Origin: Epsilonproteobacteria bacterium (ex Lamellibrachia satsuma) | Lineage (GTDB): Bacteria; Campylobacterota; Campylobacteria; Campylobacterales; Sulfurovaceae | Assembly: GCA_003934925.1 (NCBI GenBank) | Contig: JQIX01000020.1 | Span: forward strand, 1-48,774 | Direction of reading: 5' to 3' | DNA: 48,774 nucleotides | Shown here: positions 19,250 through 27,953 of the stretch, piece after piece | How the letters are laid out: the number at the start of each line of letters is the position of its first letter | Numbering within the stretch: the first letter of the stretch is position 1 | The notes under the pieces: generated by a model | Seen by the model: the letters and a program-made list of their open reading frames with translations, nothing else | Databases searched by the model: none | Told to the model about the DNA's origin: nothing | Position numbers and translations under genes: made by a program

Positions 19250-20083
19250 GTGCATAAAACGATAGCATATCAAGGTGTTCAGGGTGCATATTCGGAGCAG
19301 GCATGTAAAAATGCTTATCCTAAATATGAGACCATTGCATGTGACACTTTCCAGGAAGCAATGTGGCTGGTAGAGCAGGGAGATGCCGATTTTGCAATGA
19401 TCCCGCTTGAGAATTCCACGGCCGGCAGAGTAGAGGAGATATACAGATTGATCCCGAAAATGGCACTGCATGTCATCGGTGAGCACTTTGAACCTGTTGT
19501 ACACTGTCTGCTTGCTTTGCCAAATGTAAAGTTGGATGATCTGAAATATGTTGCTTCCCACCCCCAGGCATTGGCACAGTGCCATCACAATATCACTACA
19601 CTGGGTTTAAAGGCAGAAGCAAAGCTCGATACAGCAGGTGCGGCAAAAGAGTTAATCGAATTAAAAGATATACAGAGAGCTGCAATTGCCTCAAAACTTG
19701 CAGCAGATATTTATGGATTACAGGTAGTAAAAGAGAACTTTGAAGATAAACAAGGAAATACTACACGGTTTTTCATACTTTCTAAAGAAGAACATGTACC
19801 TCTTTATGATCCATCTAAAAGATATATCACGTCATTGCTGTTTCAGGTGAAAAATATACCCGCTGCTCTCTACAAAGCGCTTGGAGGATTTGCGACCAAT
19901 GGTGTGAATCTTTTGAAGATAGAGAGTTATATGGGTACTGAAATGCTTCCGGGAAGCCAGTTCCATATCGATATGGATGGTCATATAGATTCAGATCGAC
20001 TCAAACGTGCTCTTGATGAATTGGTATTTTTCTCTGAAGATGTAAGAATCCTCGGGGTATATGAAAGTCATAGAGATCACTAA
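19250..20083 (+). CDS. pheA: Prephenate dehydratase
   Basis: A 277-residue enzyme that makes phenylpyruvate in phenylalanine synthesis. The catalytic domain holds ENSTAGRVEE and the NTTRFFIL motif (TRF); an ACT domain follows (about 195-270). It has no N-terminal chorismate mutase domain, unlike the fused PheA familiar from Campylobacter. The ACT segment IESYMGTEM and the ending ALDELVFFSEDVRILGVY resemble alphaproteobacterial stand-alone enzymes. GTG start after GGGAAAAAA. It sits between tolA and tolB. Confidence 0.88.
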   Translation: MHKTIAYQGVQGAYSEQACKNAYPKYETIACDTFQEAMWLVEQGDADFAMIPLENSTAGRVEEIYRLIPKMALHVIGEHFEPVVHCLLALPNVKLDDLKYVASHPQALAQCHHNITTLGLKAEAKLDTAGAAKELIELKDIQRAAIASKLAADIYGLQVVKENFEDKQGNTTRFFILSKEEHVPLYDPSKRYITSLLFQVKNIPAALYKALGGFATNGVNLLKIESYMGTEMLPGSQFHIDMDGHIDSDRLKRALDELVFFSEDVRILGVYESHRDH

Positions 20084-20145
20084 ATTCATTAATTTTTTTG
20101 TTCCTGTTAAAACCTTATAAAATAATTTATCAAGAAGGTTTTATA

Positions 20146-20205
20146 ATGAAAAAGGTTTCCTTGATGCTTACATTGATCCGAGTCTTTCAAGTGCAATTTC
20201 AATAA
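20146..20205 (+). pseudogene. Possible gene-start remnant (19 codons)
   Basis: A TAAAAT-like box, an AAGAAGG ribosome-binding site and an ATG begin a reading frame MKKVSLMLTLI, which looks like the first part of a signal peptide. After 19 codons it runs into a stop inside the 3' end of the oppositely oriented Memo gene. The simplest reading is a gene decapitated when the Memo/AMMECR1 pair arrived. It could instead be a chance small ORF. Confidence 0.4.
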
Positions 20206-21005
20206 AACATCGCAGACATATACCCGACTACAGAACTACTATCACCACTGGCATTTGCAGAGGTACGGTAGTCTAGTAGTTTGGAAGAGAATTTAAGTTG
20301 TTTGGCTGCGAGTATCATGGCTTGGATGCCAATGAGCCCACAGGCTTCACACCCTTTTTTGAGTTCATCGAGATCGAGTTTTGCAACACCTTTTAAGCAG
20401 TGTTTATCCAAAGTTTTCGCTTTTTCAAGTGGATAGTAGTGGCTTAGGTCAGAGCTAATGACAACAGCATTCTCTTTGTTCTGCAATAAAGCTAGAATGA
20501 GATTTGCCAAATCCTTTGCCTGTATATCACCATAAATGAGTTCTATGACTTTCGTATGTGGAAAATAGTATCGAATGAAAGGCATTTGTACTTCAGTGGA
20601 GTGTTCTTTTTCATGTGCTTTGGGTTCAAATCCTATGTTGAACTGTTTTGCAAGGGCAAAGAGATAGGGACTGTCTATTTTTAAGTCTCCACAGGGGGTT
20701 TCATAATTTTCATAATAGCTTCCCGAAATACCTTTAAAGTAGTAATGATGGCTGGGACCTATGACGATGATACGTTTGGGTGAAGTGTTCTGCAAGAAGC
20801 GGTAGGCGAAATTGGCTGTAAAGCCGCTGTAAATATAGCCGGCATGTGGCACAAGGATGGCCCTGGGGGATATGTTGCGAACGTCTGAAGGGATGTTGAC
20901 CTTCTCAAACCCTTCATTGAAGCGTTTGAAATAATGCTTCAGTTCGCTGCATTTTGCGGGGTAGAAAGAACCCGCTACCGCCATGGGCCGTATGGCGCCA
21001 TGCAT
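20199..21005 (-). CDS. Memo-family protein (AmmeMemoRadiSam system protein B)
   Basis: A 268-residue Memo/LigB-fold protein. Signatures are RPMAVAGSFYPA near the N-terminus, LVPHAGYIYSG, VIGPSHH and VISSDLSHYYP; these histidines build the metal site in this fold. In bacteria the family co-occurs with AMMECR1 and a radical-SAM enzyme. ATG at 21005 overlaps the AMMECR1 stop (TGATG) and follows GGAGGAG; a GTG at 21008 is the alternative. The radical-SAM partner is not in the window. Confidence 0.85.
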   Translation of the reverse strand: MHGAIRPMAVAGSFYPAKCSELKHYFKRFNEGFEKVNIPSDVRNISPRAILVPHAGYIYSGFTANFAYRFLQNTSPKRIIVIGPSHHYYFKGISGSYYENYETPCGDLKIDSPYLFALAKQFNIGFEPKAHEKEHSTEVQMPFIRYYFPHTKVIELIYGDIQAKDLANLILALLQNKENAVVISSDLSHYYPLEKAKTLDKHCLKGVAKLDLDELKKGCEACGLIGIQAMILAAKQLKFSSKLLDYRTSANASGDSSSVVGYMSAMFY

Positions 21006-21559
21006 CACTCCTCCTCATATTTACTTACATGATAGATCTCGATATCAGGATGTCGTCTGAGACAGTCGGCAGAGAGCCCCGCTTTCATACAGAGTGTGCC
21101 AAAGAAGTTCTCGAAATCAGGGAGATCTTCCCATACTTGGGGCAGATAGGTCGCTTGATAACCATCATATCTGAGAACAACACCGTCTCTGCCCGGTACG
21201 ATCTTCTTTTTAAGGTCCTCTATATCGGTATAGGGAAGCGGTTTTGGCTCGGAGAGGATGGAAACTTCCACTTTGACATCCTTGAACTCATCCGGGGTCA
21301 GCGGCTGAAATCTCGGGTCGTGAAGTGCTGCTGCCTGTGCATTGGCGATAATGTCTTTGTAGAGCGGCCGGTGCGCCTGTAAAGAACCGATGCAGCCTCT
21401 TAGCTGATCATTGGAGCGCTTGTTCAGTGTCACGAACGCAGCCCCGTCCTCCTTGAGTTGCGGGTATTTTTGCAGTGCACCTTCAAGGTCGAAATTTTCA
21501 GGCTGCCCAAGTGCAACGAGTATGGCTGCTTTGGCCAGGCTTATGAGAATATCATGCAT
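21005..21559 (-). CDS. AMMECR1-domain protein (AmmeMemoRadiSam system protein A)
   Basis: A 184-residue AMMECR1 protein with the hallmark LRGCIGSLQ (about 55-63), FVTLNK before it, and DPRFQPLTPDEF. The family's biochemical role is not settled. It is coupled to the downstream Memo gene by a one-base overlap. By eye the gene is richer in G and C than its neighbours, which fits transfer or relocation into the tol locus. Start supported by GGAGGT. Confidence 0.87.
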   Translation of the reverse strand: MHDILISLAKAAILVALGQPENFDLEGALQKYPQLKEDGAAFVTLNKRSNDQLRGCIGSLQAHRPLYKDIIANAQAAALHDPRFQPLTPDEFKDVKVEVSILSEPKPLPYTDIEDLKKKIVPGRDGVVLRYDGYQATYLPQVWEDLPDFENFFGTLCMKAGLSADCLRRHPDIEIYHVSKYEEE

Positions 21560-21703
21560 GATATCGTACCTCCATATTTTTCTTATCTTTTATTTATTCT
21601 ATCATAAAAAGGATAACTGAAAAACCGTTTTCATATTCATTAATGAAGATTTCAACTCAGCCTTGATACAATGCATAGTAAAATATACAAGCAAGGAACT
21701 GTT

Positions 21704-22945
21704 TTGAAATATATTCTGCTTTTATTGTTATCTATAAATCTTTTTGCTGTTGATGCTACATTGAAGATAGAAAAAGATGTGGAACAACGTTCCCATATTG
21801 CTTTAGTAGATGGTTCTGCTGTACCCAATGATCAAATTTCCAATATTCTACTTTCAGACCTCAGGATCTCAGGACATTTTCTACCTGACAGTACCGTTTA
21901 TAAAGGAAATATCTCTTCGAACTTTATTGCTCCTGCATTGAAAAAGCAAGAGTATGTGCTTAAATATATTTTTAGTCAAAAAAGTGGCACAAAGCTTTTG
22001 ATACGTCTATTAAAAGCATCTGACGGTACACAGATCCTGAAAAAAAGTTATGCAATACCTTCAACACGTAAAATGCCTTTTTTGGCGCATAAAGCTGTTT
22101 CTGACATTAACAATATTTTAAAATATCCTGATATCAGCTGGATAAACCGCTATGTGGTATTTTCACGTTATACCACACCGGGACACAGTGAGATACTTCT
22201 TGCTGATTATACTTTCAACTATCAAAAAGTCATTATAAGAGGAGGGTTGAACCTTTTTCCGAAATGGGCAGATAAAAACCAGAAGAGTTTTTATTATACC
22301 TCTTATAAAGGGCAAATACCGACTTTGTACAAAATCAATATTTATACAGGGGCAAAAGAGAAGATTATCTCTTCCGAAGGGATGCTTGTATGTTCAGATG
22401 TGAGTAAAAATGGTTCTAAACTCTTACTGACCATGGCACCGGGGGGACAGGCAGATATCTATGAATTCGATCTTGCAACAAAAAGAAAAACAAGAATTAC
22501 CAGGTTCAGGGGTATTGATGTAAATGGAAGATACGCAGATGATGAAAGTCGTATTGTTTTTGTTTCCAACAGGCTTGGATATGCAAATATCTTTAAAAAG
22601 TCCATTCATTCTGCAGCTGTTTCCCAAGTGGTCTATCATGGACGGAACAATAATGCCTGCGATGCATATGGGAAAAAGATAGTCTACTCCAGCAGAGAGA
22701 GTGCACATACATTCGGCAATAATACTTTTAACCTTTATTTGACTTCTTTGACCGGTTCAGCAGGCACGCGTCCGCTTACGACTACAGGAAGCAACCAGTT
22801 TCCGAGATTTTCTCCGGACGGCTCTGTAATTCTATTCATCAAACACAGAGGCGATGGTTCTTCCATAGGATATATCAACCTTGGAAGTCATCAAAGCATG
22901 CTGTTCCCGCTTGGCGGACGGAAAATCCAATCAATTGATTGGTGA
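21704..22945 (+). CDS. tolB: Tol-Pal periplasmic protein TolB
   Basis: Periplasmic protein of about 413 residues that binds Pal and relays TolA action. The signal peptide is KYILLLLLSINLFA; the N-terminal domain (about 20-140) precedes a beta-propeller with DISWINRYVVF, GGLNLFPKWADK and FPRFSPDGSVILF blades. I prefer the TTG at 21704, which follows CAAGGAACTG, over an ATG at 21671. It is separated from tolQRA by pheA and the inverted Memo/AMMECR1 pair. Confidence 0.87.
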   Translation: MKYILLLLLSINLFAVDATLKIEKDVEQRSHIALVDGSAVPNDQISNILLSDLRISGHFLPDSTVYKGNISSNFIAPALKKQEYVLKYIFSQKSGTKLLIRLLKASDGTQILKKSYAIPSTRKMPFLAHKAVSDINNILKYPDISWINRYVVFSRYTTPGHSEILLADYTFNYQKVIIRGGLNLFPKWADKNQKSFYYTSYKGQIPTLYKINIYTGAKEKIISSEGMLVCSDVSKNGSKLLLTMAPGGQADIYEFDLATKRKTRITRFRGIDVNGRYADDESRIVFVSNRLGYANIFKKSIHSAAVSQVVYHGRNNNACDAYGKKIVYSSRESAHTFGNNTFNLYLTSLTGSAGTRPLTTTGSNQFPRFSPDGSVILFIKHRGDGSSIGYINLGSHQSMLFPLGGRKIQSIDW

Positions 22946-22969
22946 TCAACTCTTATAAAAGGATTATGA

Positions 22970-23518
22970 ATGATTAAAAAAACAATTGTAATAACAACAG
23001 CATTTTCACTGCTTTTTTTGACTGGGTGCAGTCAGACAGCACCGGGTTTTAATGGGAGTAATGCAGGGAAAAACAATATATCAGATGCAACACAAATTGC
23101 AGGCGATACAGTTACAATAGATGAAAATCAGTATGGTAATGAAACAGCAGGAAGTGCTGCAGCAGGAAAATATAACAGCAGCGGTAATGGTTTCCAGAGC
23201 ATCTATTTCGCATTTGGAGATTATGCCATCTCTTCCAATATGGAAAATAATATTGCTTCTGATGCAAATGTAGTGAATCGTGCCAATGCTGCCAAGATAA
23301 AGATAGAAGGGAACTGTGATGAGTTCGGTACGGATGAATACAATTATGCATTGGGGCTTAAAAGGGCAAAAGCAGTGAAAGATGCCATTGCTGCCCAAGG
23401 TGGAAATACAGGCAATATAGTTATTGTAAGTTTTGGCGAGAGCAATCCTGTATGCAGTGATCCTACAGATGAATGTTATGCCCGAAACAGAAGAGTGGAT
23501 CTTCGTTTAGTCAAGTAG
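22970..23518 (+). CDS. pal: Peptidoglycan-associated lipoprotein Pal
   Basis: A 182-residue outer-membrane lipoprotein. The signal ends in LLFLTGC with the lipidated cysteine at residue 20. An acidic, glycine-rich linker leads to an OmpA-like peptidoglycan-binding domain (about 75-182) with GNCDEFGTDEYNYALGLKRAKAV and the closing RNRRVDLRL. It binds TolB and the cell wall. AAAAGGA precedes the start. Confidence 0.93.
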   Translation: MIKKTIVITTAFSLLFLTGCSQTAPGFNGSNAGKNNISDATQIAGDTVTIDENQYGNETAGSAAAGKYNSSGNGFQSIYFAFGDYAISSNMENNIASDANVVNRANAAKIKIEGNCDEFGTDEYNYALGLKRAKAVKDAIAAQGGNTGNIVIVSFGESNPVCSDPTDECYARNRRVDLRLVK

Positions 23519-23522
23519 GATA

Positions 23523-24350
23523 ATGATGAGCAAAAAATATTTATCCGGTATTTTTTTATTTTTTTCATTGGGAAGCGCAATACTTTTTGCCGAACCATCA
23601 GTGTATGGGTTTAACAACTTCAACAGTGATTCATCGCAAGAGGCAGCATCTTCTCAAAGTATGGTTATGCAAAATAAAAAAGCGATTCTCTCACTTAGGC
23701 AAAAAATAGCAGAACAAAATGAGAGGATCGATGGATTAACTTCTATCATAGAGGGCTTGAGCGCCACACTTAGTGAAGTACAGGAGAGTAGGAACAACGG
23801 TAGTTCTTCTATAGGAAGCGGCAATAACAATACGGCATTACTTAAAGAATTGGGTAGAATGATCGATAAGATCAATGATGACTATGTAAGCAAGGCAGAG
23901 CTTCAAAAAGCATTACAGTCAAAAGATGGATATTCACCTGCTGCAAAAAAAGAAATAATACCAAAAAAAACAGATTCTTTGAAGGAAATATCTGCTTCAA
24001 AACTTTATAGTGAAGGAGCGAGACTCTTTGTAAAAAAACGTTATGATGAAGCTAAAAAAAGATTTACGATCACTGATACAAAGGGCTACAAACCGGCTGC
24101 TTCAAATTATTATCTTGGGGAGATAGCATACTATACCAGAAAGTATGAAGATGCAATATTTTACTTTAAAAAAAGTGCCGGACTGTATGACAAGGCAAGT
24201 TACATGGATGTACTTTTGCTGCATACAGCAGTCTCTTTGGAAAAAACCGGAGATAAGGAACAGGCAAAAATTTTTTATAAAAATATCATAGAGAATTATC
24301 AAGGCAGAAAGAGTGCCAAGATCGCAAAAAAGAAATTAAAGCAATTATAA
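23523..24350 (+). CDS. cpoB: Tol-Pal coordinator CpoB/YbgF-like protein
   Basis: A 275-residue periplasmic protein with a signal peptide (cleavage near AILFA-EP), a coiled-coil trimerisation segment (about 48-85), a low-complexity Ser/Gly/Asn section and C-terminal tetratricopeptide repeats (about 155-275). This is the layout of CpoB, which coordinates Tol with wall synthesis. The start is one of two adjacent ATG codons, four bases after pal. Confidence 0.85.
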   Translation: MMSKKYLSGIFLFFSLGSAILFAEPSVYGFNNFNSDSSQEAASSQSMVMQNKKAILSLRQKIAEQNERIDGLTSIIEGLSATLSEVQESRNNGSSSIGSGNNNTALLKELGRMIDKINDDYVSKAELQKALQSKDGYSPAAKKEIIPKKTDSLKEISASKLYSEGARLFVKKRYDEAKKRFTITDTKGYKPAASNYYLGEIAYYTRKYEDAIFYFKKSAGLYDKASYMDVLLLHTAVSLEKTGDKEQAKIFYKNIIENYQGRKSAKIAKKKLKQL

Positions 24351-24944
24351 ATGCAACAGATAAAATACATCCTTGTAATTCTAATTTGCTATACAGGTAT
24401 GATATGGGCTGAAGAAGAGATAACAAAGCCTGTAGTTGAGTTGACCCATGAACTTGTTCCTGTTTCCAAAACAGTTTTTAAGATCGTGGACCTAAAGACA
24501 GAAAAAGAGAGAATTGTAGACCTTACAGGAAAAAACTTCATTCTTGTCTCTGTGAGAGAAAGAGGAAGTGACGGGCGCTTCTATGCTGTTGACAGCGATG
24601 GAACAGTATGGTGGAGCGGTCCTGTGACCTCTGGGGCACCTGAGTTCAGAAGCCCGTCGGGTGTTTTCCCCATTATCCAGAAGAAACGCTATCATATGTC
24701 AAAAGCATATCCCGAACCAAGCGGTATCAATAACATGGACTACATGTTGAAGTTTACCCGTTATGGACATGCTTTGCACAAAGGAAGTGTAGACTGGATG
24801 TCCCATGGGTGTATCCATATAGGTCCTAAAGATATTTATGTTATTTATAAATGGGCGAATTACAAAACGAAAGTGGTCATTACAAGATATAACTATATGC
24901 AGTTTGCCAAAGAGGACCTAAGAAAGATCTATCTGAAACGATAG
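24351..24944 (+). CDS. L,D-transpeptidase (YkuD family)
   Basis: A 197-residue periplasmic wall enzyme that cross-links or anchors on peptidoglycan stems. The N-terminus is a signal peptide (about 1-20). The YkuD active site is HALHKGSVDWMSHGCIHIG, with the catalytic cysteine C154 and histidines H143 and H152. It starts at the base after the cpoB stop and so is likely to share the tol transcript. Substrate choice cannot be told from sequence. Confidence 0.87.
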   Translation: MQQIKYILVILICYTGMIWAEEEITKPVVELTHELVPVSKTVFKIVDLKTEKERIVDLTGKNFILVSVRERGSDGRFYAVDSDGTVWWSGPVTSGAPEFRSPSGVFPIIQKKRYHMSKAYPEPSGINNMDYMLKFTRYGHALHKGSVDWMSHGCIHIGPKDIYVIYKWANYKTKVVITRYNYMQFAKEDLRKIYLKR

Positions 24945-24946
24945 GG

Positions 24947-25705
24947 TTATAATTCTTTAGCTCTTTTATATGCTTCTTCTATGGCATCCATGCATGCTGC
25001 TCTGACATTTCCGTCTTCTAAAGCGGCATACCCTGCTGCGGTTGTTCCTCCGGGACTCATTACACCATCTTTGAGTAAAGCAGGATGAACTTCCTGAATG
25101 AGTTTGCCAAATCCGGCGAACAGACCTTTCATCACATTCATGGCATCTTCTCTTTTTAGACCCTGTTTAACGGCACCATCGGCCAATGCCTCGGCAATAA
25201 GTGCCAAATAAGCTGGACCGGAGCCTGCAAGCGCTGTAGCGATATCTATCTCTTTTTCGCTGTCCAGCCACAAAGTATCTCCAACGGCTCCCAAAAGTGC
25301 TTCGCCCTCTTTTTGGAATCTGTGGTCACCGGTAAGTGTGGTCATAGATGCACCTACGCCAGCTGCAAGATTCGGCATGGTCCTAACGATAGCTTTGCTT
25401 TTGAAGTGCTTTTTAAGTTTTTCCAGAGTGGTGCCTGCCAAAACAGAAAAAAGGACTCTGGCTTTTCCTTTCAGCTTTTTGCCGACTTCTTCTACATTTG
25501 CCGGTTTTACACAAAGGAGTACGGTTTTCTCTGTCATATCAAAATCATCTATGAGATACTTATCTATTTTTACTCCAAGATGATCTTCAAAAATGTCCAG
25601 TTTTTTTATATCTCTTCCTACAACTTCAATATTGTATTTGCTTTTGAGACCTTTGGCAATACTCAGTCCCATATTTCCGTTTCCTATAAATGTGATCGTT
25701 TGCAT
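24947..25705 (-). CDS. proC: Pyrroline-5-carboxylate reductase
   Basis: A 252-residue NAD(P)H enzyme of the last proline step. The Rossmann loop is FIGNGNMGLSIAKGL at the N-terminus, and the C-terminal dimerisation motif MSPGGTTAAGYAALE is diagnostic. It is transcribed away from proA, with a long palindrome between them, and converges with the L,D-transpeptidase two bases away. Confidence 0.94.
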   Translation of the reverse strand: MQTITFIGNGNMGLSIAKGLKSKYNIEVVGRDIKKLDIFEDHLGVKIDKYLIDDFDMTEKTVLLCVKPANVEEVGKKLKGKARVLFSVLAGTTLEKLKKHFKSKAIVRTMPNLAAGVGASMTTLTGDHRFQKEGEALLGAVGDTLWLDSEKEIDIATALAGSGPAYLALIAEALADGAVKQGLKREDAMNVMKGLFAGFGKLIQEVHPALLKDGVMSPGGTTAAGYAALEDGNVRAACMDAIEEAYKRAKEL

Positions 25706-25739
25706 CTTTTAACTCACTTGGATTAAATTATCAGATTAT

Positions 25740-25900
25740 ACCCAAATCCGGAAATAGAAAAAAGCATTAGCCACAATCATTGCATTCATGGGCTTCGAGT
25801 AAAATCATCACCGAACCTACGGGTGCGACTCAAATTTTGCTTAAACCCCATATATACAAGCATTGTAACTACTGCAAATTTTCTATTTCCGGATTTGGGT
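25740..25900. repeat. 161-bp imperfect palindrome between proC and proA
   Basis: The outer 22 bases (25740-25761 and 25879-25900) are perfect inverted repeats. Pairing continues imperfectly inward through CACAAT/ATTGTA, CATGGG/CCCCAT and TAAAAT/ATTTTG to a CACCG...CGGGTG tip. Almost the whole segment folds into one hairpin. This is the architecture of a miniature inverted-repeat element, or of a transcript end or regulatory RNA between two divergent proline genes. No second copy is in the window. Confidence 0.7.
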
Positions 25901-25925
25901 TATAGCATTATTAATATTTATTTGT

Positions 25926-25931
25926 TAAAAT
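25926..25931 (+). promoter_or_regulatory. Candidate -10 box of proA
   Basis: TTTGTTAAAAT contains TG followed by TTAAAAT, 28 bases before the proA ATG and just outside the palindrome. Confidence 0.4.
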
Positions 25932-25958
25932 AGCTCTAATTATAAATGAGGGACGACA

Positions 25959-27191
25959 ATGGAAGTATTTTTACAGGAAGCCAAAGCATCAAGCAGAGTA
26001 CTCTCTGCTTTAAGCGGGGCAGACAAGAACAGAATATTAAGAGAGATGGCAGAAGCGTTAAGAATACATACTGATGAGATACTTAAAGCCAATGCACTTG
26101 ATATGCAGGATGCAGAGATCAATAATCTTGCACCTGCACTCAAGGACAGACTCCTTTTGGATGAGGGACGTCTAGAGGGTATGGCGGTTGCCATAGAGGA
26201 GATCGCTGCACTTAAAGAGCCTGTAGGAAGAGTATTGGACGGGTGGGTGACCGAAGACGGGCTCAAGATAGAAAAAGTCTCCATACCTATCGGAGTGATC
26301 GGTATCATTTACGAGTCACGTCCGAATGTTACTTCCGACACGGCAGCCTTGAGCTTTAAAAGTTCCAATGTCTGTGTGCTTAAAGGCGGGAAAGAGGCTC
26401 AGTATTCCAATGAAGCCATTGCCAAAGTACTGCAAGGGGTACTGAAAAAGAATGATCTTCCTGAAGCACTGATCTCTCTCATACCGGATGCATCGCGGGA
26501 AGGGGTAGCAAAGCTTATCAAGATGGACAAATATGTCGATCTTATCATACCGCGTGGCGGAGAGGGACTTATCCGTTACGTCAGTGACAATGCAACTGTA
26601 CCGGTGGTGAAGCATGACAAGGGGCAGTGCCATACCTATATCGATGAAGATGCCAATGTGGACAATGCTATTGCCATTGCGCTGAACGCCAAAGTGCAAA
26701 GACCGGGTGTTTGCAATGCCATGGAAACACTGCTGGTGGATGCTGCTATTGCAAAAGAAGTACTGCCTCTGCTTAAAGAGGCGTTTGATGAAGCGCATAC
26801 CGAATTAAAAGGGTGCGCAAGAACACAGGAAAGTATCGGTGTGTCTCCTGCAACAGAGGTGGATTTCGATACAGAGTATTTGGCAAATATCCTGAATATC
26901 AGGGTAGTTGACGGAGTAGAAGGTGCCATAGAACACATCATACGATATGGTTCGGGCCATTCAGAAGCGATCATTACCGAGAATATCACCACCGCAGAGG
27001 CTTTTTTGAACAGTATAGATGCCGCAGCAGTCTATGTTAACGCTTCTACCCGGTTTACGGATGGCGGAGCATTCGGATTTGGTGCGGAAGTGGGTATCAG
27101 TACCAACAAGCTGCATGCCAGAGGGCCGATGGGTATAGAAGGTCTTACAACTTACAAATTTAAGATTTACGGAAGCGGACAGATAAGATAA
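25959..27191 (+). CDS. proA: Glutamate-5-semialdehyde dehydrogenase
   Basis: A 410-residue NADPH enzyme reducing glutamyl phosphate in proline synthesis. YESRPNVTSD, the GGKEAQYSN loop, PRGGEGLIRY and the catalytic-cysteine region KVQRPGVCNAMETLL are visible, with GAFGFGAEVGISTNKLHARGPMG near the end. Full length for the family. It is divergent from proC; proB is 17 kb away. Confidence 0.95.
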   Translation: MEVFLQEAKASSRVLSALSGADKNRILREMAEALRIHTDEILKANALDMQDAEINNLAPALKDRLLLDEGRLEGMAVAIEEIAALKEPVGRVLDGWVTEDGLKIEKVSIPIGVIGIIYESRPNVTSDTAALSFKSSNVCVLKGGKEAQYSNEAIAKVLQGVLKKNDLPEALISLIPDASREGVAKLIKMDKYVDLIIPRGGEGLIRYVSDNATVPVVKHDKGQCHTYIDEDANVDNAIAIALNAKVQRPGVCNAMETLLVDAAIAKEVLPLLKEAFDEAHTELKGCARTQESIGVSPATEVDFDTEYLANILNIRVVDGVEGAIEHIIRYGSGHSEAIITENITTAEAFLNSIDAAAVYVNASTRFTDGGAFGFGAEVGISTNKLHARGPMGIEGLTTYKFKIYGSGQIR

Positions 27192-27242
27192 AATAAAGTT
27201 TGATTAGCTAGAATAACACAAATTTAACAAATTAGGAATATT

Positions 27243-27749
27243 ATGACAATTACAAATGAAAATTGCGTTGTAGGTATTGAATACGAAGTAAAAGAAGCAG
27301 GTTCTACAGAGATAGTAGATACAAACAAAGGTGCACAGCCGCTAGAGTTCATCACAGGAAAGGGACACATCATCCCTGGTCTTGAAAATGCACTTGTTGG
27401 TATGGCCAAGGGTGAAAGCGGAGACATTATGGTAGTAGCTGCTGAGGCGTATGGCGAAGTGAACCCGGAAGCAGTACAAACATTGCCGATCGAGCAATTT
27501 GAAGGTGTTGATCTTAAAGAAGGTATGACACTTTATGGCCAGGGTGAGAATGGAGAGACTGTGCAGGTAACGGTAACATCTTTTGATGACAAGGAAGTGA
27601 AAGTAGACTTTAACCACCCATTAGCCGGTAAAGACCTTATGTTCTCAGTAACTGTTCTTGATGCAAGAGAAGCAACTGAAGATGAAGCAGCGACAGGTCA
27701 AGTCGGTGGAGGGCACTGTGAAGATGGTGCTTGCGGCTGTGGTCATTAA
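27243..27749 (+). CDS. FKBP-type peptidyl-prolyl isomerase (SlyD-like)
   Basis: A 168-residue isomerase and chaperone. The FKBP core includes GAQPLEFITGKGHIIPGLENALVGMAKGE, with an inserted flap domain (about 70-125) typical of SlyD-like proteins, and VDFNHPLAGKDLMFSV. The C-terminal tail GGGHCEDGACGCGH is rich in Cys and His and should bind metal such as nickel. The ATG follows AGGAATATT. Confidence 0.9.
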   Translation: MTITNENCVVGIEYEVKEAGSTEIVDTNKGAQPLEFITGKGHIIPGLENALVGMAKGESGDIMVVAAEAYGEVNPEAVQTLPIEQFEGVDLKEGMTLYGQGENGETVQVTVTSFDDKEVKVDFNHPLAGKDLMFSVTVLDAREATEDEAATGQVGGGHCEDGACGCGH

Positions 27750-27769
27750 GAAGATATCTTCTCTGTAAA

Positions 27770-27803
27770 AGTCAAACAGTCTTAAGCTGTTTGGCTGTTT
27801 TTT
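27770..27803 (+). terminator. Rho-independent terminator after the FKBP gene
   Basis: AGTCAAACAG (27770-27779) pairs with CTGTTTGGCT (27787-27796), followed by a TGTTTTTT run. A textbook terminator 20 bases after the stop codon. Confidence 0.8.
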
Positions 27804-27953
27804 CTCCTCTTGTATATCTAATTTTTTTTCTTCTATAAAAAAATATAAATTTTATTCTGATTTATAATCTGTATTTTCCTCTTTATTATTATATTTTTCT
27901 CTTATTTTTGCTATCATATGCAATAATTTTAGAAGATCGGATGTGGGGAGAGA

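Noticed and set aside
20954-21382. Plus-strand frame opposite AMMECR1
   Set aside because: AMMECR1 motifs on the other strand are clear and this frame shows no recognisable domain.
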